Assembly (NCBI RefSeq): GCF_017052585.1
Contig: NZ_JAFFHZ010000001.1
Span: forward strand, 5,022,001 to 5,086,000
Length of the DNA stretch: 64,000 bases
DNA from: Paenibacillus apiarius
GTDB lineage: Bacteria > Bacillota > Bacilli > Paenibacillales > Paenibacillaceae
Direction of reading: 5' to 3'
Below the pieces are notes generated by a model. It saw only the letters and a program-made list of their open reading frames with translations, did not search any database and was not told the DNA's origin. The translations under genes and the position numbers were made by a program. Below are positions 51,428 through 60,525 of this stretch, piece after piece; the first letter of the stretch is position 1; each line of letters begins with the position of its first letter.

Positions 51428-52924
51428 TTAAGTCGCTTGTTCCCTTAAGATTCGTTTCATCACTTTGCCTAAGCTATTTTTCGGCAGAGCATCAGTGAAC
51501 CTAATTTGCGGGACCTTATAGCTGGCAAACCTTTGCTTGCAGTAATGATGCACCTCATCCTCTGAAAGCATACTCCCCGTTTCTTTCACAATATAGGCGC
51601 GCGGGATTTCTCCTAAAACGTCATCTGGAACAGCAACTACGGCTGCTTCCAGTACGTGCGGAATTTGCATAATAACGTCTTCTACTTGATCGGGATATAT
51701 ATTTCTTCCACCAGATATAATGACATCTTTGTATCGTCCCAGCACATATAAGAAACCATCCTCATCTAATTTGCCGCTATCGCCGGTATGCAGCCATCCT
51801 TCTCTCAGCACCTTGCTCGTGGCTTCGGGATTCTTCCAATAGCCTTTGAAGACGTAGGGGCTTTTTACAACGATTTCGCCGATCTCTCCTGCCGGCAGAT
51901 CTTCTCCTTTTTCAGGATGGACGATTTTACATTCCACATTCGGCATTGGCATTCCAGCCGAGTCGGCTCTATCGATCCCCATTTCGGGAGAATAGTGGCT
52001 AATTCCGAGCCCTTCTGTGCAGCCATATCCGGCTGACATGGTAATTCCCAGCTCGTGATACTGCAGGATTAGAGTCGAAGGCACTTTGGTGCCGCCTACG
52101 CTGGCTATTTTCAGTGACGTCGTTTTTCGCCGGCTGCTTTTAAACTCTTGCAACATATAGGTATACATATGCGGAAAAGCAAACATTCTCGTGATTTTTT
52201 CCTTCTCTATCATTCCCCAAATGGTTGCTGGATCGGATTCGGTTAAAAAGACGAGTGTAGTCCCAGAGATAATGCTGTATATCATGTTAAAAACAGAACT
52301 TAAATGATAGAGATGATGTACGGCAAGGAACCTTTCATTACTATTGGCAGAGGGATAAGAAAAAACTTCTTTAAAGGATTCTGAAAAGCCGCGATGGATA
52401 AGCTCGCAAGCTTTTGGATTTCCAGTGGTTCCAGAAGTAAACATGAAAAATGCCGTATCGCTCTCGCTGACGGTAACAGAGGGTTCCGTAACAGGATAGC
52501 GGCCCATAAAGATTTCATCAAAAGGAGTTGAAGTCGCCATACCTTCTCCAGCCAGTATGAGAAAGGGGAGAGGCTGCTTATTGGGAAGGGCTGCTTCGAA
52601 TTCTTTGTCATAGAAGAGAACTTTGGGCTGGCAGTGCTTTGTGATTCCTTCTAACTCATGGGAGGTATATAGATGATTCAACGGAACAACGATCGCTCCT
52701 ATGGTCAAGGCTGCCATCATGATAGTTGGGTAAGGATGATTGTTTTTGCACAAAATCGCAACCCGATCGCCTTTTTCTACGCCCAATTCCAGTAAATAGT
52801 GTGACAATTGATTTACTCTTTCTAAATAGGCGCGGAACGAATAGCGAGTATGGCCACCTACCAGAGCTTCCGCATCAGGGGTCTGCTCAGCGCGAATTTT
52901 GAGTGCTTCTTGTAATGCATGCAT
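51428..52924 (-). CDS. AMP-forming acyl-CoA synthetase/ligase
   Basis: A 498-residue ANL-superfamily enzyme with the AMP-binding motif FMFTSGTTGNPKA near 160, YGCTEGLGISHYSPEMG, the hinge YVLGRYKDVIISGGRNIYP and the catalytic C-terminal Lys in PKNSLGKVMKR. It most likely activates a fatty or aromatic acid to its CoA thioester. No carrier domain is attached, and it lies 27 kb from the synthetase locus on the other strand, so a link to that pathway is not supported. The ATG at 52924 is chosen over 53065 because GAGG lies 8-9 bases upstream and the family N-terminus then fits. Confidence 0.85.
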   Translation of the reverse strand: MHALQEALKIRAEQTPDAEALVGGHTRYSFRAYLERVNQLSHYLLELGVEKGDRVAILCKNNHPYPTIMMAALTIGAIVVPLNHLYTSHELEGITKHCQPKVLFYDKEFEAALPNKQPLPFLILAGEGMATSTPFDEIFMGRYPVTEPSVTVSESDTAFFMFTSGTTGNPKACELIHRGFSESFKEVFSYPSANSNERFLAVHHLYHLSSVFNMIYSIISGTTLVFLTESDPATIWGMIEKEKITRMFAFPHMYTYMLQEFKSSRRKTTSLKIASVGGTKVPSTLILQYHELGITMSAGYGCTEGLGISHYSPEMGIDRADSAGMPMPNVECKIVHPEKGEDLPAGEIGEIVVKSPYVFKGYWKNPEATSKVLREGWLHTGDSGKLDEDGFLYVLGRYKDVIISGGRNIYPDQVEDVIMQIPHVLEAAVVAVPDDVLGEIPRAYIVKETGSMLSEDEVHHYCKQRFASYKVPQIRFTDALPKNSLGKVMKRILREQAT

Positions 52925-53082
52925 AAGAATAACCTCATTTCCTCTTAATTTCACTTTTATCAATTGGAATGTAGGGTTCAAAATGTTGGTATTTCTATAT
53001 TTTACCATTTGGAAGATAGAATGTAAACGATAGGATGGTTTATGCATTTGCATGTAATATAACAAAAGGTATATAGGAACGT

Positions 53083-53110
53083 ATGATCCTTTTCTGGAGG
53101 GTCATTTTTT
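53083..53110 (+). terminator. Orphan hairpin with T tract in the leader of the sigma factor gene
   Basis: ATGATCC (53083-53089) pairs with GGGTCAT (53099-53105), followed by TTTTT. No plus-strand gene ends here. It may be an attenuator for the downstream gene or the end of a lost gene. Confidence 0.45.
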
Positions 53111-53122
53111 ATGGTCGAAACA

Positions 53123-53136
53123 AGAACAAATGTTCT
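53123..53136. promoter_or_regulatory. LexA-like (SOS) box
   Basis: AGAACAAATGTTCT is a perfect palindrome and fits the Gram-positive LexA consensus GAAC-N4-GTTC. It lies 75-88 bases upstream of the sigma-factor start. It could control that gene or be left over from an SOS gene. Confidence 0.45.
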
Positions 53137-53210
53137 ATGTTTGAGGTTGTTTTCAGACCTCTTAGAGGCACTTTAATACTATGAGAAAACGAGAAAGTAG
53201 GGGTGATTAC

Positions 53211-53810
53211 ATGCTTTCAGAAAAACAAAGATGGCGATTTCAAGATTATTGCAATATTAATAAGTCTGTGTTTTCAAATCGGGTTGTAAAAGACTTTTTT
53301 CGAAAAGATGACCACATCCTGCTGCTATTATTTGCACTTGATGGCGACCACGCAAGTCAGAGTAAATTAAATGAAAAGTTTCGCAAACATTTCTTCCGGA
53401 TTAGATTCATTACGTTCATTGTTTCAACTATTAAATATTGCACCCTTGATCAGTTGCGGTTGTATCAAAAAAACGATATGCGATATCAACTTATTTTCGA
53501 TCGTCCTGCTTCGGAGGAAGGGGACGCCACACCGCTTGGAGAACTGCTGCTAGGCAGTCAATGCACCAATCCAAGCGAGCCACCCACCTCAGATCCTGCG
53601 GAATTTCAATCATCCCTTATTAATGAGTGTCTGGCAAATGCATTTTCGAAGTTGTCTCCAAAACAACAAGTAATCACTACGCTAGGCTATTCAATGTGTT
53701 ATAAAGATAATGAAATCGCACAAATACTTGGTGTTTCACAACAAGCAGTATGTAAAACCCGAAATCTTGCCTTGCAGAAGCTGCGGGTCGCCCTGCCAGA
53801 GAGGAGGTAA
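53211..53810 (+). CDS. SigO-like sigma factor subunit (region 4 type)
   Basis: A 199-residue protein whose C-terminus is a sigma-70 region 4 helix-turn-helix (LSPKQQVITTLGYSMCYKDNEIAQILGVSQQAVCKTRNLALQKLR). The N-terminal half is not a typical region 2. Size, layout and the downstream partner match Bacillus subtilis SigO (YvrI), which works together with RsoA as a two-part sigma factor. The ATG at 53211 has AGGGGTGA upstream, while an ATG at 53181 has none. The pair probably directs RNA polymerase to a small set of envelope or stress genes. Confidence 0.7.
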   Translation: MLSEKQRWRFQDYCNINKSVFSNRVVKDFFRKDDHILLLLFALDGDHASQSKLNEKFRKHFFRIRFITFIVSTIKYCTLDQLRLYQKNDMRYQLIFDRPASEEGDATPLGELLLGSQCTNPSEPPTSDPAEFQSSLINECLANAFSKLSPKQQVITTLGYSMCYKDNEIAQILGVSQQAVCKTRNLALQKLRVALPERR

Positions 53811-53815
53811 TCTTA

Positions 53816-54103
53816 TTGGACTCTCAACCGCTTGCCATGGAAGATGAATTATTCGATCTGGTAGTAAAAGCACAAAGTGGTGACGATGAGGCCGTATACC
53901 AGATTATCGCAGCCTTTTTACCCGTTATCCGCTCCGCTCGTAGTAGAATTAAAGCAGACCGACGAGATGATTTAGAGCAGAGCATTGTAGAAACACTTAT
54001 TAGAAAGATAATATCCTACGATTTAACCCATGCACCGGACTTTTCTGCGTTTTGTCGTCAGCTACATGAATCCCAAGACACCGGCAATTACAAACAATTC
54101 TAA
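53816..54103 (+). CDS. RsoA-like co-sigma factor (HTH_16 type)
   Basis: A 95-residue protein with a sigma region 2-like helical domain (MEDELFDLVVKAQSGDDEAVYQIIAAF, RADRRDDLEQSIVETLIRKI pattern), as in B. subtilis RsoA (79 residues) and conjugation-element HTH proteins. The TTG start follows GAGGAGG by 8 bases and lies 5 bases after the SigO-like gene, so the two are coupled. RsoA supplies the -10-recognition half that SigO lacks. Confidence 0.65.
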   Translation: MDSQPLAMEDELFDLVVKAQSGDDEAVYQIIAAFLPVIRSARSRIKADRRDDLEQSIVETLIRKIISYDLTHAPDFSAFCRQLHESQDTGNYKQF

Positions 54104-54168
54104 TCGGGAATGGAGAGAAACGTGAAGCAGATTGGGCACCGATTGCTTCTTTCTCTCCTTATTTGCAT

Positions 54169-54233
54169 AAGCACTTTTCTAAGTGTTTGATCGAATGGCT
54201 CCTATTCTCGATCGAGTACTTGGAAAAGTGCTT
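54169..54233. repeat. Long imperfect inverted repeat after the sigma factor pair
   Basis: AAGCACTTTTC... (54169-54194) and its near-complement (54208-54233) match at 22 of 26 positions around a 13-base loop. The right arm is followed by TCTTGCT. It may end the sigma operon, but the stem is unusually long for a terminator. The stretch 54104-54393 contains nothing else. Confidence 0.6.
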
Positions 54234-54393
54234 TCTTGCTTAGGTGATCTCAAATGAAGCGATGGTTTACTTCCATGGCGGTGAATGGTAGCCTTATACT
54301 GGAATTGGGGAATCGTACTAATTTATGCGATTTCAAACTATACTGATCTAGGTCAGATAGCAAGAAGTAAATAAGGTGAGGGAGTGTGATGAT

Positions 54394-54672
54394 TTGAATC
54401 CCCCTAACATGCGGTCAGTTGCGATTGGAGCCTTTTTGGCAGCCGTTATCTTGTTTATGATTGATGGTTGGTTTGTCCGGTATGATCAATGGTATGACGG
54501 AATTGGCTTGTTATCGACTTTCATCTTTCCGCCAATAGGCATTATAGCTGCAAGTATTGCATTAAAAAAAACAGGTTCCATGAAAGACAAAATTCTCATA
54601 CTGCTTAATGCTATTGGCTTTTTTCTCTTTTTTATATGGATGTTTTTTGGGACGTTATTTTTCGGTCCTTAA
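54394..54672 (+). CDS. Small membrane protein (92 aa)
   Basis: A 92-residue protein with three hydrophobic segments (IGAFLAAVILFMIDGWF; GLLSTFIFPPIGIIAASIAL; ILLNAIGFFLFFIWMFFGTLFF). No recognised domain. The TTG at 54394 has GAGGGAG 8 bases upstream. A GTG at 54376 is less well placed. It lies downstream of the sigma pair, whose B. subtilis counterparts control small membrane proteins, but a link here is only positional. A strong terminator follows. Confidence 0.6.
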   Translation: MNPPNMRSVAIGAFLAAVILFMIDGWFVRYDQWYDGIGLLSTFIFPPIGIIAASIALKKTGSMKDKILILLNAIGFFLFFIWMFFGTLFFGP

Positions 54673-54686
54673 TTGTGAATGGATAT

Positions 54687-54720
54687 AAAAATGACCCAGC
54701 GACGAACTGGGTCATTTTTT
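54687..54720. terminator. Bidirectional terminator
   Basis: AAAAATGACCCAG (54687-54699) and CTGGGTCATTTTT (54707-54719) form a perfect stem with a 7-base loop and A/T tracts on both sides. It serves the small membrane protein gene and the converging phospholipase gene. Confidence 0.9.
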
Positions 54721-54759
54721 ATATTATGATTGCCGTACATTACGTGATATGATCAACGG

Positions 54760-55392
54760 TTAAGCACAAAAACCTGCTACCTGTGCCGCAATGAAGTAAG
54801 CTCTAACCATAAACGCTTTCCAACCCGGAATGCCATTTGTACATTCGATAACGTCTATATCACACTGGCAGTTGAAGTAGCCTTCTCTTTCATAACACTT
54901 GTCATGAACCATGCAGCAAGCATCCAGATCATCGATTGGATCGCTAGGACCGCTACATCCAGGGCCACACCAGTTGCCATGCACAAAGCAATTATCTTGA
55001 GTGATAAATCTATCGTCATCATGATTAGCTTCAAGCACTATCGTTTCATTAATTAACTTTACTTCACCATTATCGACCTCAAATTGCTGCTCCTTATTGT
55101 CTTTTACGACAACTCCAGTTACTTTCTCAATAGCATTTGGAATCTTTAGATGATTAAAATGACTATACCAGATAAAAACATCATTACCAAGAGAGACTTC
55201 AGATACGGTTCCTGATTCCGTTTCCGTTTGCAATTGAATTGATTTTGTTACATCGAAGCTGTCTCTTTGTATAAAACCCCGTTCAGAAAAGTACTCAATG
55301 ATCAATTGGGCCTCTTCGTTCGCGATTAGCTTGTTAGCTACATATTTTTTTTCTGCCTCACTTAATTCTCTTTGATAAAATGGACTGTTCAT
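54760..55392 (-). CDS. Phospholipase A2-like protein
   Basis: A 210-residue protein. The C-terminal half has the PLA2 calcium loop (WCGPGCSG) and the catalytic His-Asp pair in DACCMVHDKCY, with many Cys that could form disulfides (CQCDIDVIEC, CTNG). The N-terminal 125 residues are of unknown fold. No signal peptide is visible, which is odd for a Cys-rich PLA2, so export by another route or a cytoplasmic role is possible. The enzyme would release the sn-2 fatty acid from phospholipids. ATG 55392 has AAGGAGG 10 bases upstream; an in-frame GTG at 55398 is closer to it. Confidence 0.75.
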   Translation of the reverse strand: MNSPFYQRELSEAEKKYVANKLIANEEAQLIIEYFSERGFIQRDSFDVTKSIQLQTETESGTVSEVSLGNDVFIWYSHFNHLKIPNAIEKVTGVVVKDNKEQQFEVDNGEVKLINETIVLEANHDDDRFITQDNCFVHGNWCGPGCSGPSDPIDDLDACCMVHDKCYEREGYFNCQCDIDVIECTNGIPGWKAFMVRAYFIAAQVAGFCA

Positions 55393-55638
55393 AAACACCC
55401 ATCCTCCTTGAATAAAAAAAGTATGCGGATTAAACCCTGCAGTAATTTAATCCTGAAGAATGTCAGCATGCAGGCAACATCCTTATCATATAAAGAGTAT
55501 GGCAGACTCGATTTTACAACCTATCTCAGCGATAAAATGAGCTTCAGCAGGCAGAACCAAAATAAAAAGAAAAAGGGTTGTATGAACAAGCCTTTCGTTC
55601 ACTATTATTATGTATCGTGCAATTTGAGGAGGGGTATT

Positions 55639-55836
55639 ATGGAAGAATTGCGTAATTGGAGAGACAGGCATCGCACCATTAAAATAGAGCTATTACATGT
55701 AAGCAAACGAATTGAAGGCGCCGATCCTGAGGATAGGCTGTTTTACCAAGAAATTTGTGAAAAGTACGGATACCATTTAAAAAGAATAGAGGCCGACTGC
55801 TATAAAAAAACGGGCGTCCAAATGCGAGGGGAGTGA
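55639..55836 (+). CDS. Small hypothetical protein (65 aa) heading the rhamnose operon
   Basis: A 65-residue charged, probably all-helical protein (MEELRNWRDRHRTIKIELLH at the start, EICEKYGYHLKRIE in the middle). The ATG at 55639 has GAGGAGGGG 4-6 bases upstream. The longer in-frame ORF from 55372 lacks such support. It ends 7 bases before the kinase gene, whose ribosome binding site lies in its last codons, so it belongs to the same operon. It is not similar to rhamnose mutarotase. Function unknown. Confidence 0.6.
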   Translation: MEELRNWRDRHRTIKIELLHVSKRIEGADPEDRLFYQEICEKYGYHLKRIEADCYKKTGVQMRGE

Positions 55837-55843
55837 TAAGCTG

Positions 55844-57289
55844 GTGGGCTATGTAGCGGTGGATATCGGCGCTTCAAGCGGCCGATTGATACTGGGAGAA
55901 ATCATCAACGATAAGTTGGAAATCAGAGAAATACATCGATTTTCCAACGGCTTTACGCTTCAAGACGGGATTTGCCATTGGGATATGGACTATTTATTGC
56001 ATGAAATGTTAACAGGCTTAGAAATGGTTAAATCAAGCGGATGCATCAGCTGTACCGTCGGTATCGATACATGGGCGGTTGACTATGTGTTAGTAGATCA
56101 GGATGGAAAACGTTTGCAAGAAGCTGTTTCCTACCGCGATGCAAGAACGGAGCATACGCTAGAGAAACTGACCCAACATATTTCCAAAGAACACCTGTAT
56201 CAAAAAACAGGGATTCAGTTTCTGCCATTTAATACGCTCTGCCAGTTGTATGAAGAAGATAAGCAGAAGCTGGAACAAGCCAAATCCATTTTAATGATCC
56301 CCGATTATTTAGGTTACTGTCTGACCGGAGTCGCCGTTGCGGAAATAACGAATGCTTCGACAACGCAGCTGCTCAATTTCCAAAGCCGAACTTTTGACGA
56401 AGAACTGCTCGATTTGCTTTCCATAGGGAGAGAGAAATGGGGAGAGCTGACGGAGCCGGGACAAGAGCTTGGAATGCTGAGAAAAGATTGGTTCGCCTCA
56501 TACGATCTTCCGGATTGCAAAATGATGATAGTGGCGACGCATGATACGGCTTCAGCGGTAATCGGCACGCCCGGTATAGGAGATAATTGGGCTTATTTAA
56601 GCAGCGGAACGTGGTCGTTGTTAGGGATAGAAAGTGATGCGCCGATTGTGAATGAGAGGGCCCTCCGCAACAATTACTCGAATGAGTGGGGGGCTTTCCA
56701 CACTACGCGGTTCCTGAAAAATATGATTGGGATGTGGCTCATTCAAGAACTGAGGAACCAATTAGAGGGGGATTATTCTTACACGCGGCTCGTGGAAGAA
56801 GCCCAGAAGGTCAAAGCCTTTGCGCAATATGTTAATTTCAACGATGAACGTTTCCTGAACCCGGACAACATGATGGAAGAAATTCAGAACTATTGCAGGG
56901 AGACCAATCAGCAAGTACCTGTAACGGCGGGCGAATTCGCCAATTGCATTTACAATAATCTCGCCATCTTGTATGCGATTGCGCTTGAGGAATTGGAGGA
57001 GATTACGGGCAGAAGAATAGACCGGCTGCATATCGTCGGCGGAGGAGCTCGCAATGAATGGCTCAATCAATTAACCGCTGACGTAAGCGGAACAGCGGTA
57101 TACGCGGGCCCGGCGGAAGCGGCGGCGATTGGAAACTTGATCATGCAGATGATTGCAACGAAGGAAGTCGCGGACTTGGCCGAAGCGCGTCAGCTTGTAA
57201 GGAACTCATTTGATATTAAGGAGTATCTGCCGGGTAAAATGGATCGGGCGTCCATCATTCATAACTATAAGGAGGCGGTACCGCAATGA
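55844..57289 (+). CDS. rhaB: Rhamnulokinase
   Basis: A 481-residue FGGY-family sugar kinase that phosphorylates L-rhamnulose to L-rhamnulose 1-phosphate. The N-terminal phosphate loop ([15 protein letters not shown]), the [13 protein letters not shown] segment with the catalytic-lobe Asp, and the C-terminal [18 protein letters not shown] match RhaB. GTG start with GAGGGGAG about 10 bases upstream. It overlaps the next gene by 4 bases (ATGA), a classical coupled pair. The aldolase (RhaD) and a dedicated regulator are not in this window. Confidence 0.93.
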   Translation: MGYVAVDIGASSGRLILGEIINDKLEIREIHRFSNGFTLQDGICHWDMDYLLHEMLTGLEMVKSSGCISCTVGIDTWAVDYVLVDQDGKRLQEAVSYRDARTEHTLEKLTQHISKEHLYQKTGIQFLPFNTLCQLYEEDKQKLEQAKSILMIPDYLGYCLTGVAVAEITNASTTQLLNFQSRTFDEELLDLLSIGREKWGELTEPGQELGMLRKDWFASYDLPDCKMMIVATHDTASAVIGTPGIGDNWAYLSSGTWSLLGIESDAPIVNERALRNNYSNEWGAFHTTRFLKNMIGMWLIQELRNQLEGDYSYTRLVEEAQKVKAFAQYVNFNDERFLNPDNMMEEIQNYCRETNQQVPVTAGEFANCIYNNLAILYAIALEELEEITGRRIDRLHIVGGGARNEWLNQLTADVSGTAVYAGPAEAAAIGNLIMQMIATKEVADLAEARQLVRNSFDIKEYLPGKMDRASIIHNYKEAVPQ

Positions 57290-58545
57290 ACGCACAACTG
57301 GAAAGAGATTATGAAGCGGCCAAAGCATTATATGCGAAGCACGGAGTGGATCCGGACAAAGCGCTGGATAAGCTCAAGGACATCAAGATTTCAATGCACT
57401 GCTGGCAGGGCGATGACGTACAGGGCTTTATGAACAAAGATCGGAAATTAACAGGAGGAATTTCGGTTACAGGCAATTATCCGGGCGCGGCAAGAACTCC
57501 TGAAGAGCTGCGGCAAGATGTGGAGAAGGCGTATTCCTTGATACCGGGTAGACATAAATTGAACCTGCACGCGATATATGCGGATACGGATGAGAAAATT
57601 GATTACGATGACATCGAGCCCCGTCATTATGCGAAATGGATCGAGTGGGCGAAAGAACAGGGATTAGGGCTTGATTTTAACCCGACTTGCTTCTCGCACC
57701 CCAAATCGGACGATGGATTTACGTTAAGTCATCCCGATAAAGAAATTCGTGATTTTTGGATCAATCACTGTAAGCGCGCCCGTAAAATAGGAGAAGCCTT
57801 CGGCAGAGAAACGGGGCAACCGTGCGTGACAAATATATGGATACCGGACGGATATAAAGATGCGCCGGTGGATCGCCTCGCTCCGAGAAAGCGCTTGGAA
57901 CAATCTTTAGATGCCATTTTTCAAGAAGATATAGATCCGAAATATAACCTGGACGCGGTTGAAAGCAAGCTGTTTGGCATCGGTTCCGAAAGTTACGTTG
58001 TTGGCTCCCATGAATTTTACATGGGTTACGGGCTCACGCGCAACAAACTGATTTGCCTGGACGCCGGTCATTTCCATCCGACGGAAACGGTCTCGAACAA
58101 ACTATCCGCCCTATCTTTGTTCAGCGAAGGCATGCTGCTGCATGTCAGCCGCCCCGTGCGCTGGGACAGCGACCATGTTGTTGTGCTGGATGATGAATTG
58201 CTGGAGATTGCGCGCGAATTGGTAATGAACGATTTGCTGGGCAAAACCCATATCGGACTTGATTTCTTCGATGCCAGCATCAACCGCGTCGCCGCTTGGG
58301 TGATCGGCACGCGCAATATGCTGAAAGCATTGCTGCGCGCATTGTTGGAACCGGCGGATCAACTGAAGCAAATTGAATTGGCAGGCGACTTTACGACACG
58401 ATTGGCTCTAAGAGAAGAGTTGAAATGTTACCCCTTCGGCGCCGTATGGGATTATTATTGCGCCTCTCAAGGCGTGCCTGTTCGCGAAGAATGGCTGCAA
58501 GACGTGAAAGATTATGAGCGGGAGGTACAACTACAGAGAGGTTAG
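57286..58545 (+). CDS. rhaA: L-rhamnose isomerase
   Basis: A 419-residue enzyme that converts L-rhamnose to L-rhamnulose, the first step of rhamnose breakdown. Length and landmarks fit Rha[15 protein letters not shown] near 34, [21 protein letters not shown] near 148, and the metal-site region [20 protein letters not shown] near 259. Start codon overlaps the stop of the kinase gene. The gene ends 22 bases from a converging LysR gene. Confidence 0.95.
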   Translation: MNAQLERDYEAAKALYAKHGVDPDKALDKLKDIKISMHCWQGDDVQGFMNKDRKLTGGISVTGNYPGAARTPEELRQDVEKAYSLIPGRHKLNLHAIYADTDEKIDYDDIEPRHYAKWIEWAKEQGLGLDFNPTCFSHPKSDDGFTLSHPDKEIRDFWINHCKRARKIGEAFGRETGQPCVTNIWIPDGYKDAPVDRLAPRKRLEQSLDAIFQEDIDPKYNLDAVESKLFGIGSESYVVGSHEFYMGYGLTRNKLICLDAGHFHPTETVSNKLSALSLFSEGMLLHVSRPVRWDSDHVVVLDDELLEIARELVMNDLLGKTHIGLDFFDASINRVAAWVIGTRNMLKALLRALLEPADQLKQIELAGDFTTRLALREELKCYPFGAVWDYYCASQGVPVREEWLQDVKDYEREVQLQRG

Positions 58546-58566
58546 CGCCAATGTTCTGTGAACGAA

Positions 58567-59451
58567 TCATAGTTCAAATTTAAGCCTATTCAGAAATCTC
58601 TTTGCGAGCTGTGAAGCGTGCTTCTCTTCCGGCAGCACCCATCCATAATATATGGGCGCGGTATTGGGCGACTCCAGCTCTAAAGGGATAATATGCGATC
58701 CATCGCCTTTAAACGAATAATCCAGTCCGATGGTAAGCGCCAGTCCTTCTTTGACCGCATTTTGGATAGCCTCTGTATTGTTGCTGACAAAAAGAATATC
58801 GACGTCCCCATATGTTGAAATAAACTGTGTCATGAATTCGCGAATGTGCTCATCATCATACAAAACCAACGTTTGCCCAACTAATTTTTCCGGTGTTATC
58901 TTTTTCTCAAGCAAAAGAGGCGACTGTTTATTTACTCCCACAACGATTTTTCCTTCCAACAGCCGTTCAAAGGATAGAGTTTGATGTTTCTCTATTAGAT
59001 TTTTGGACAAAGCGATTAACCCGATATCAATTTTGTCGTGCTTCATTAGATCTAATATTTCCTGCGGCCCTTTTTCGAATATTTCGATTTTGACATTGGG
59101 AAAATCTCGTTTGAAATGTGATACAACGCCCACCAGCAAATGCATGGGTCCGGGTATGGTGGCGATTCTTAATTGTCCGCTTAACGCATTGCTATAGGAC
59201 TGGGCTTCTTCTCTTAGTTCATTGATCTTCATTAATACTTCACTGGCTCTGCTGATGATGGCCTTGCCCTCCGGCGTCGGGACTGCTCCCAAGCCGCGCG
59301 AGCGGTTGAATAAACTTAATCCTAATTCCGATTCGATTAAGGATATCGATTGGCTAATAGCCGAGAGGGTCACATGGGAATTTTGCGCAGCCTTCGTCAG
59401 CGACCCGGTTTTTGCCACTTCAACGATGTATTCCAATTGTTCAAGATTCAT
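58567..59451 (-). CDS. LysR-family transcriptional regulator
   Basis: A 294-residue LysR protein with the winged helix LTKAAQNSHVTLSAISQSISLIESELGLSLFNRS and an effector domain from about 88. The ATG at 59451 has GAGGTG 8 bases upstream; the ORF could start 5 codons earlier without a ribosome binding site. It is divergent from an SDR gene 166 bases away, the usual arrangement for a LysR regulator and its target. The A/T-rich region between (59470-59520) is where it would bind. Confidence 0.87.
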   Translation of the reverse strand: MNLEQLEYIVEVAKTGSLTKAAQNSHVTLSAISQSISLIESELGLSLFNRSRGLGAVPTPEGKAIISRASEVLMKINELREEAQSYSNALSGQLRIATIPGPMHLLVGVVSHFKRDFPNVKIEIFEKGPQEILDLMKHDKIDIGLIALSKNLIEKHQTLSFERLLEGKIVVGVNKQSPLLLEKKITPEKLVGQTLVLYDDEHIREFMTQFISTYGDVDILFVSNNTEAIQNAVKEGLALTIGLDYSFKGDGSHIIPLELESPNTAPIYYGWVLPEEKHASQLAKRFLNRLKFEL

Positions 59452-59616
59452 CTGTTTACACCTCATATTAAGTATTTCTTAACTATAATTTAATATATAT
59501 AAATTTAAGTAAATAGTAAGCGGTGCTACAATAAGAACATAAAACAATATTCAATGTCAATGATTATGCTCACTGCGGAACAAAAAACGAGGAATCAGGT
59601 AAAGGAGGAACAAGAA

Positions 59617-60366
59617 ATGGCGAATAAAAGAGTGGCCGTCATTACGGGTGGGGCCAGCGGGATCGGAAGACATACGGCGATTAAATTTGCGGGTAAAGGC
59701 GATCAAGTCGTTGTCGCCGATTTCAACGAAGAAGCGGGAAAAGAAACGGTCGAGTTGATTAAAGCCGCGGGCGGGGAAGCGATCTTCGTCAAGACGGATG
59801 TATCCAAGCTTGAAGATGTGGAAGCTTTAGTGGACAAAGCGGTCGAAACCTTTGGCAGAATCGACGTCATGTTCAATAATGCCGGCATTGGACGAGTAAC
59901 GCCAGTTCTGGACCAAAACTTGAATGATTATCACAGCGTAATTAATGTGAATCAGCACGGAGTGGCCTATGGAATTATTGCAGCCGGGCGCAAAATGAGA
60001 GAGTTGGGCATTAAAGGCGTCATTATCAACACAGCGTCCGTGTTTGGATTTTTGGCGTCACCCGGAACTTTTGCCTACCATGCAACCAAAGGGGCCGTTA
60101 TTATGATGACCAAATCAGCGGCGCTGGAGTTAATTGCCTATGGTATTCGCGTCGTGGCAGTCGCGCCAGGAGCGGTAGATACGCCAATTATTCAAGGATA
60201 CAAGGATAATGGCCTAGTAGATGCGATGAAAGCCAAGGTTATGGGCAACAAACTGACTCTGCCTGAACAAGTGGCGGATACCGTTTATTTGGTCTCACTG
60301 GATGAAGCTAGCGCAATCAATGGCAGCGTTGTGATGGCTGATGAAGGATATGCCTCTTTCAAGTAA
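59617..60366 (+). CDS. Short-chain dehydrogenase/reductase
   Basis: A 249-residue classical SDR with the NAD(P) motif TGGASGIG near 11, Asp at the end of strand 2 (VVADFNEE, suggesting NAD preference), NNAGIG, the catalytic Ser in NTASVFG, and YHATKGA with Tyr and Lys of the active site. It probably oxidises or reduces a small alcohol or ketone. The ATG at 59617 has AAAGGAGG 7 bases upstream, better than the ATG at 59554. Likely controlled by the divergent LysR. Confidence 0.9.
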   Translation: MANKRVAVITGGASGIGRHTAIKFAGKGDQVVVADFNEEAGKETVELIKAAGGEAIFVKTDVSKLEDVEALVDKAVETFGRIDVMFNNAGIGRVTPVLDQNLNDYHSVINVNQHGVAYGIIAAGRKMRELGIKGVIINTASVFGFLASPGTFAYHATKGAVIMMTKSAALELIAYGIRVVAVAPGAVDTPIIQGYKDNGLVDAMKAKVMGNKLTLPEQVADTVYLVSLDEASAINGSVVMADEGYASFK

Positions 60367-60396
60367 TGAATACTTATGATCTACAGTTGCATCATC

Positions 60397-60438
60397 AAAA
60401 TGACATGCTGACGGGAAACCGCACGGCATGTCATTTTT
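60397..60438. terminator. Terminator after the SDR gene
   Basis: AAAATGACATGC (60397-60408) pairs with GCATGTCATTTT (60426-60437), followed by more T. The stem is a perfect 12 bp. Confidence 0.9.
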
Positions 60439-60443
60439 GCCTA

Positions 60444-60505
60444 TTGAGAAAAACAGGAACAGGATTTATAATGTTTTTAATGACTATTAATAGAATTATT
60501 GGTCA
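60444..60505 (+). promoter_or_regulatory. Promoter and putative TetR operator of the TetR-hydrolase operon
   Basis: TTGAGA (60444-60449) and TATAAT (60467-60472) are 17 bases apart. An inverted repeat, TGACTATTAAT (60481-60491) and ATTATTGGTCA (60495-60505), 9 of 11 positions matching, lies over the start point. It fits autorepression by the TetR protein encoded next. Confidence 0.7.
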
Positions 60506-60525
60506 ATAAAAAAGGGGCGGGATGA

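Noticed and set aside
51428-52924. Acyl-CoA ligase as the lipid-activating enzyme of the NRPS locus
   Set aside because: It is 27 kb away, on the other strand, with its own terminator. The first NRPS module lacks a condensation domain for lipoinitiation.
55372-55638. Longer N-terminus (89 extra codons) for the 65-aa protein before rhaB
   Set aside because: It overlaps the start region of the divergent phospholipase gene, has no RBS, and its sequence shows no protein-like pattern.
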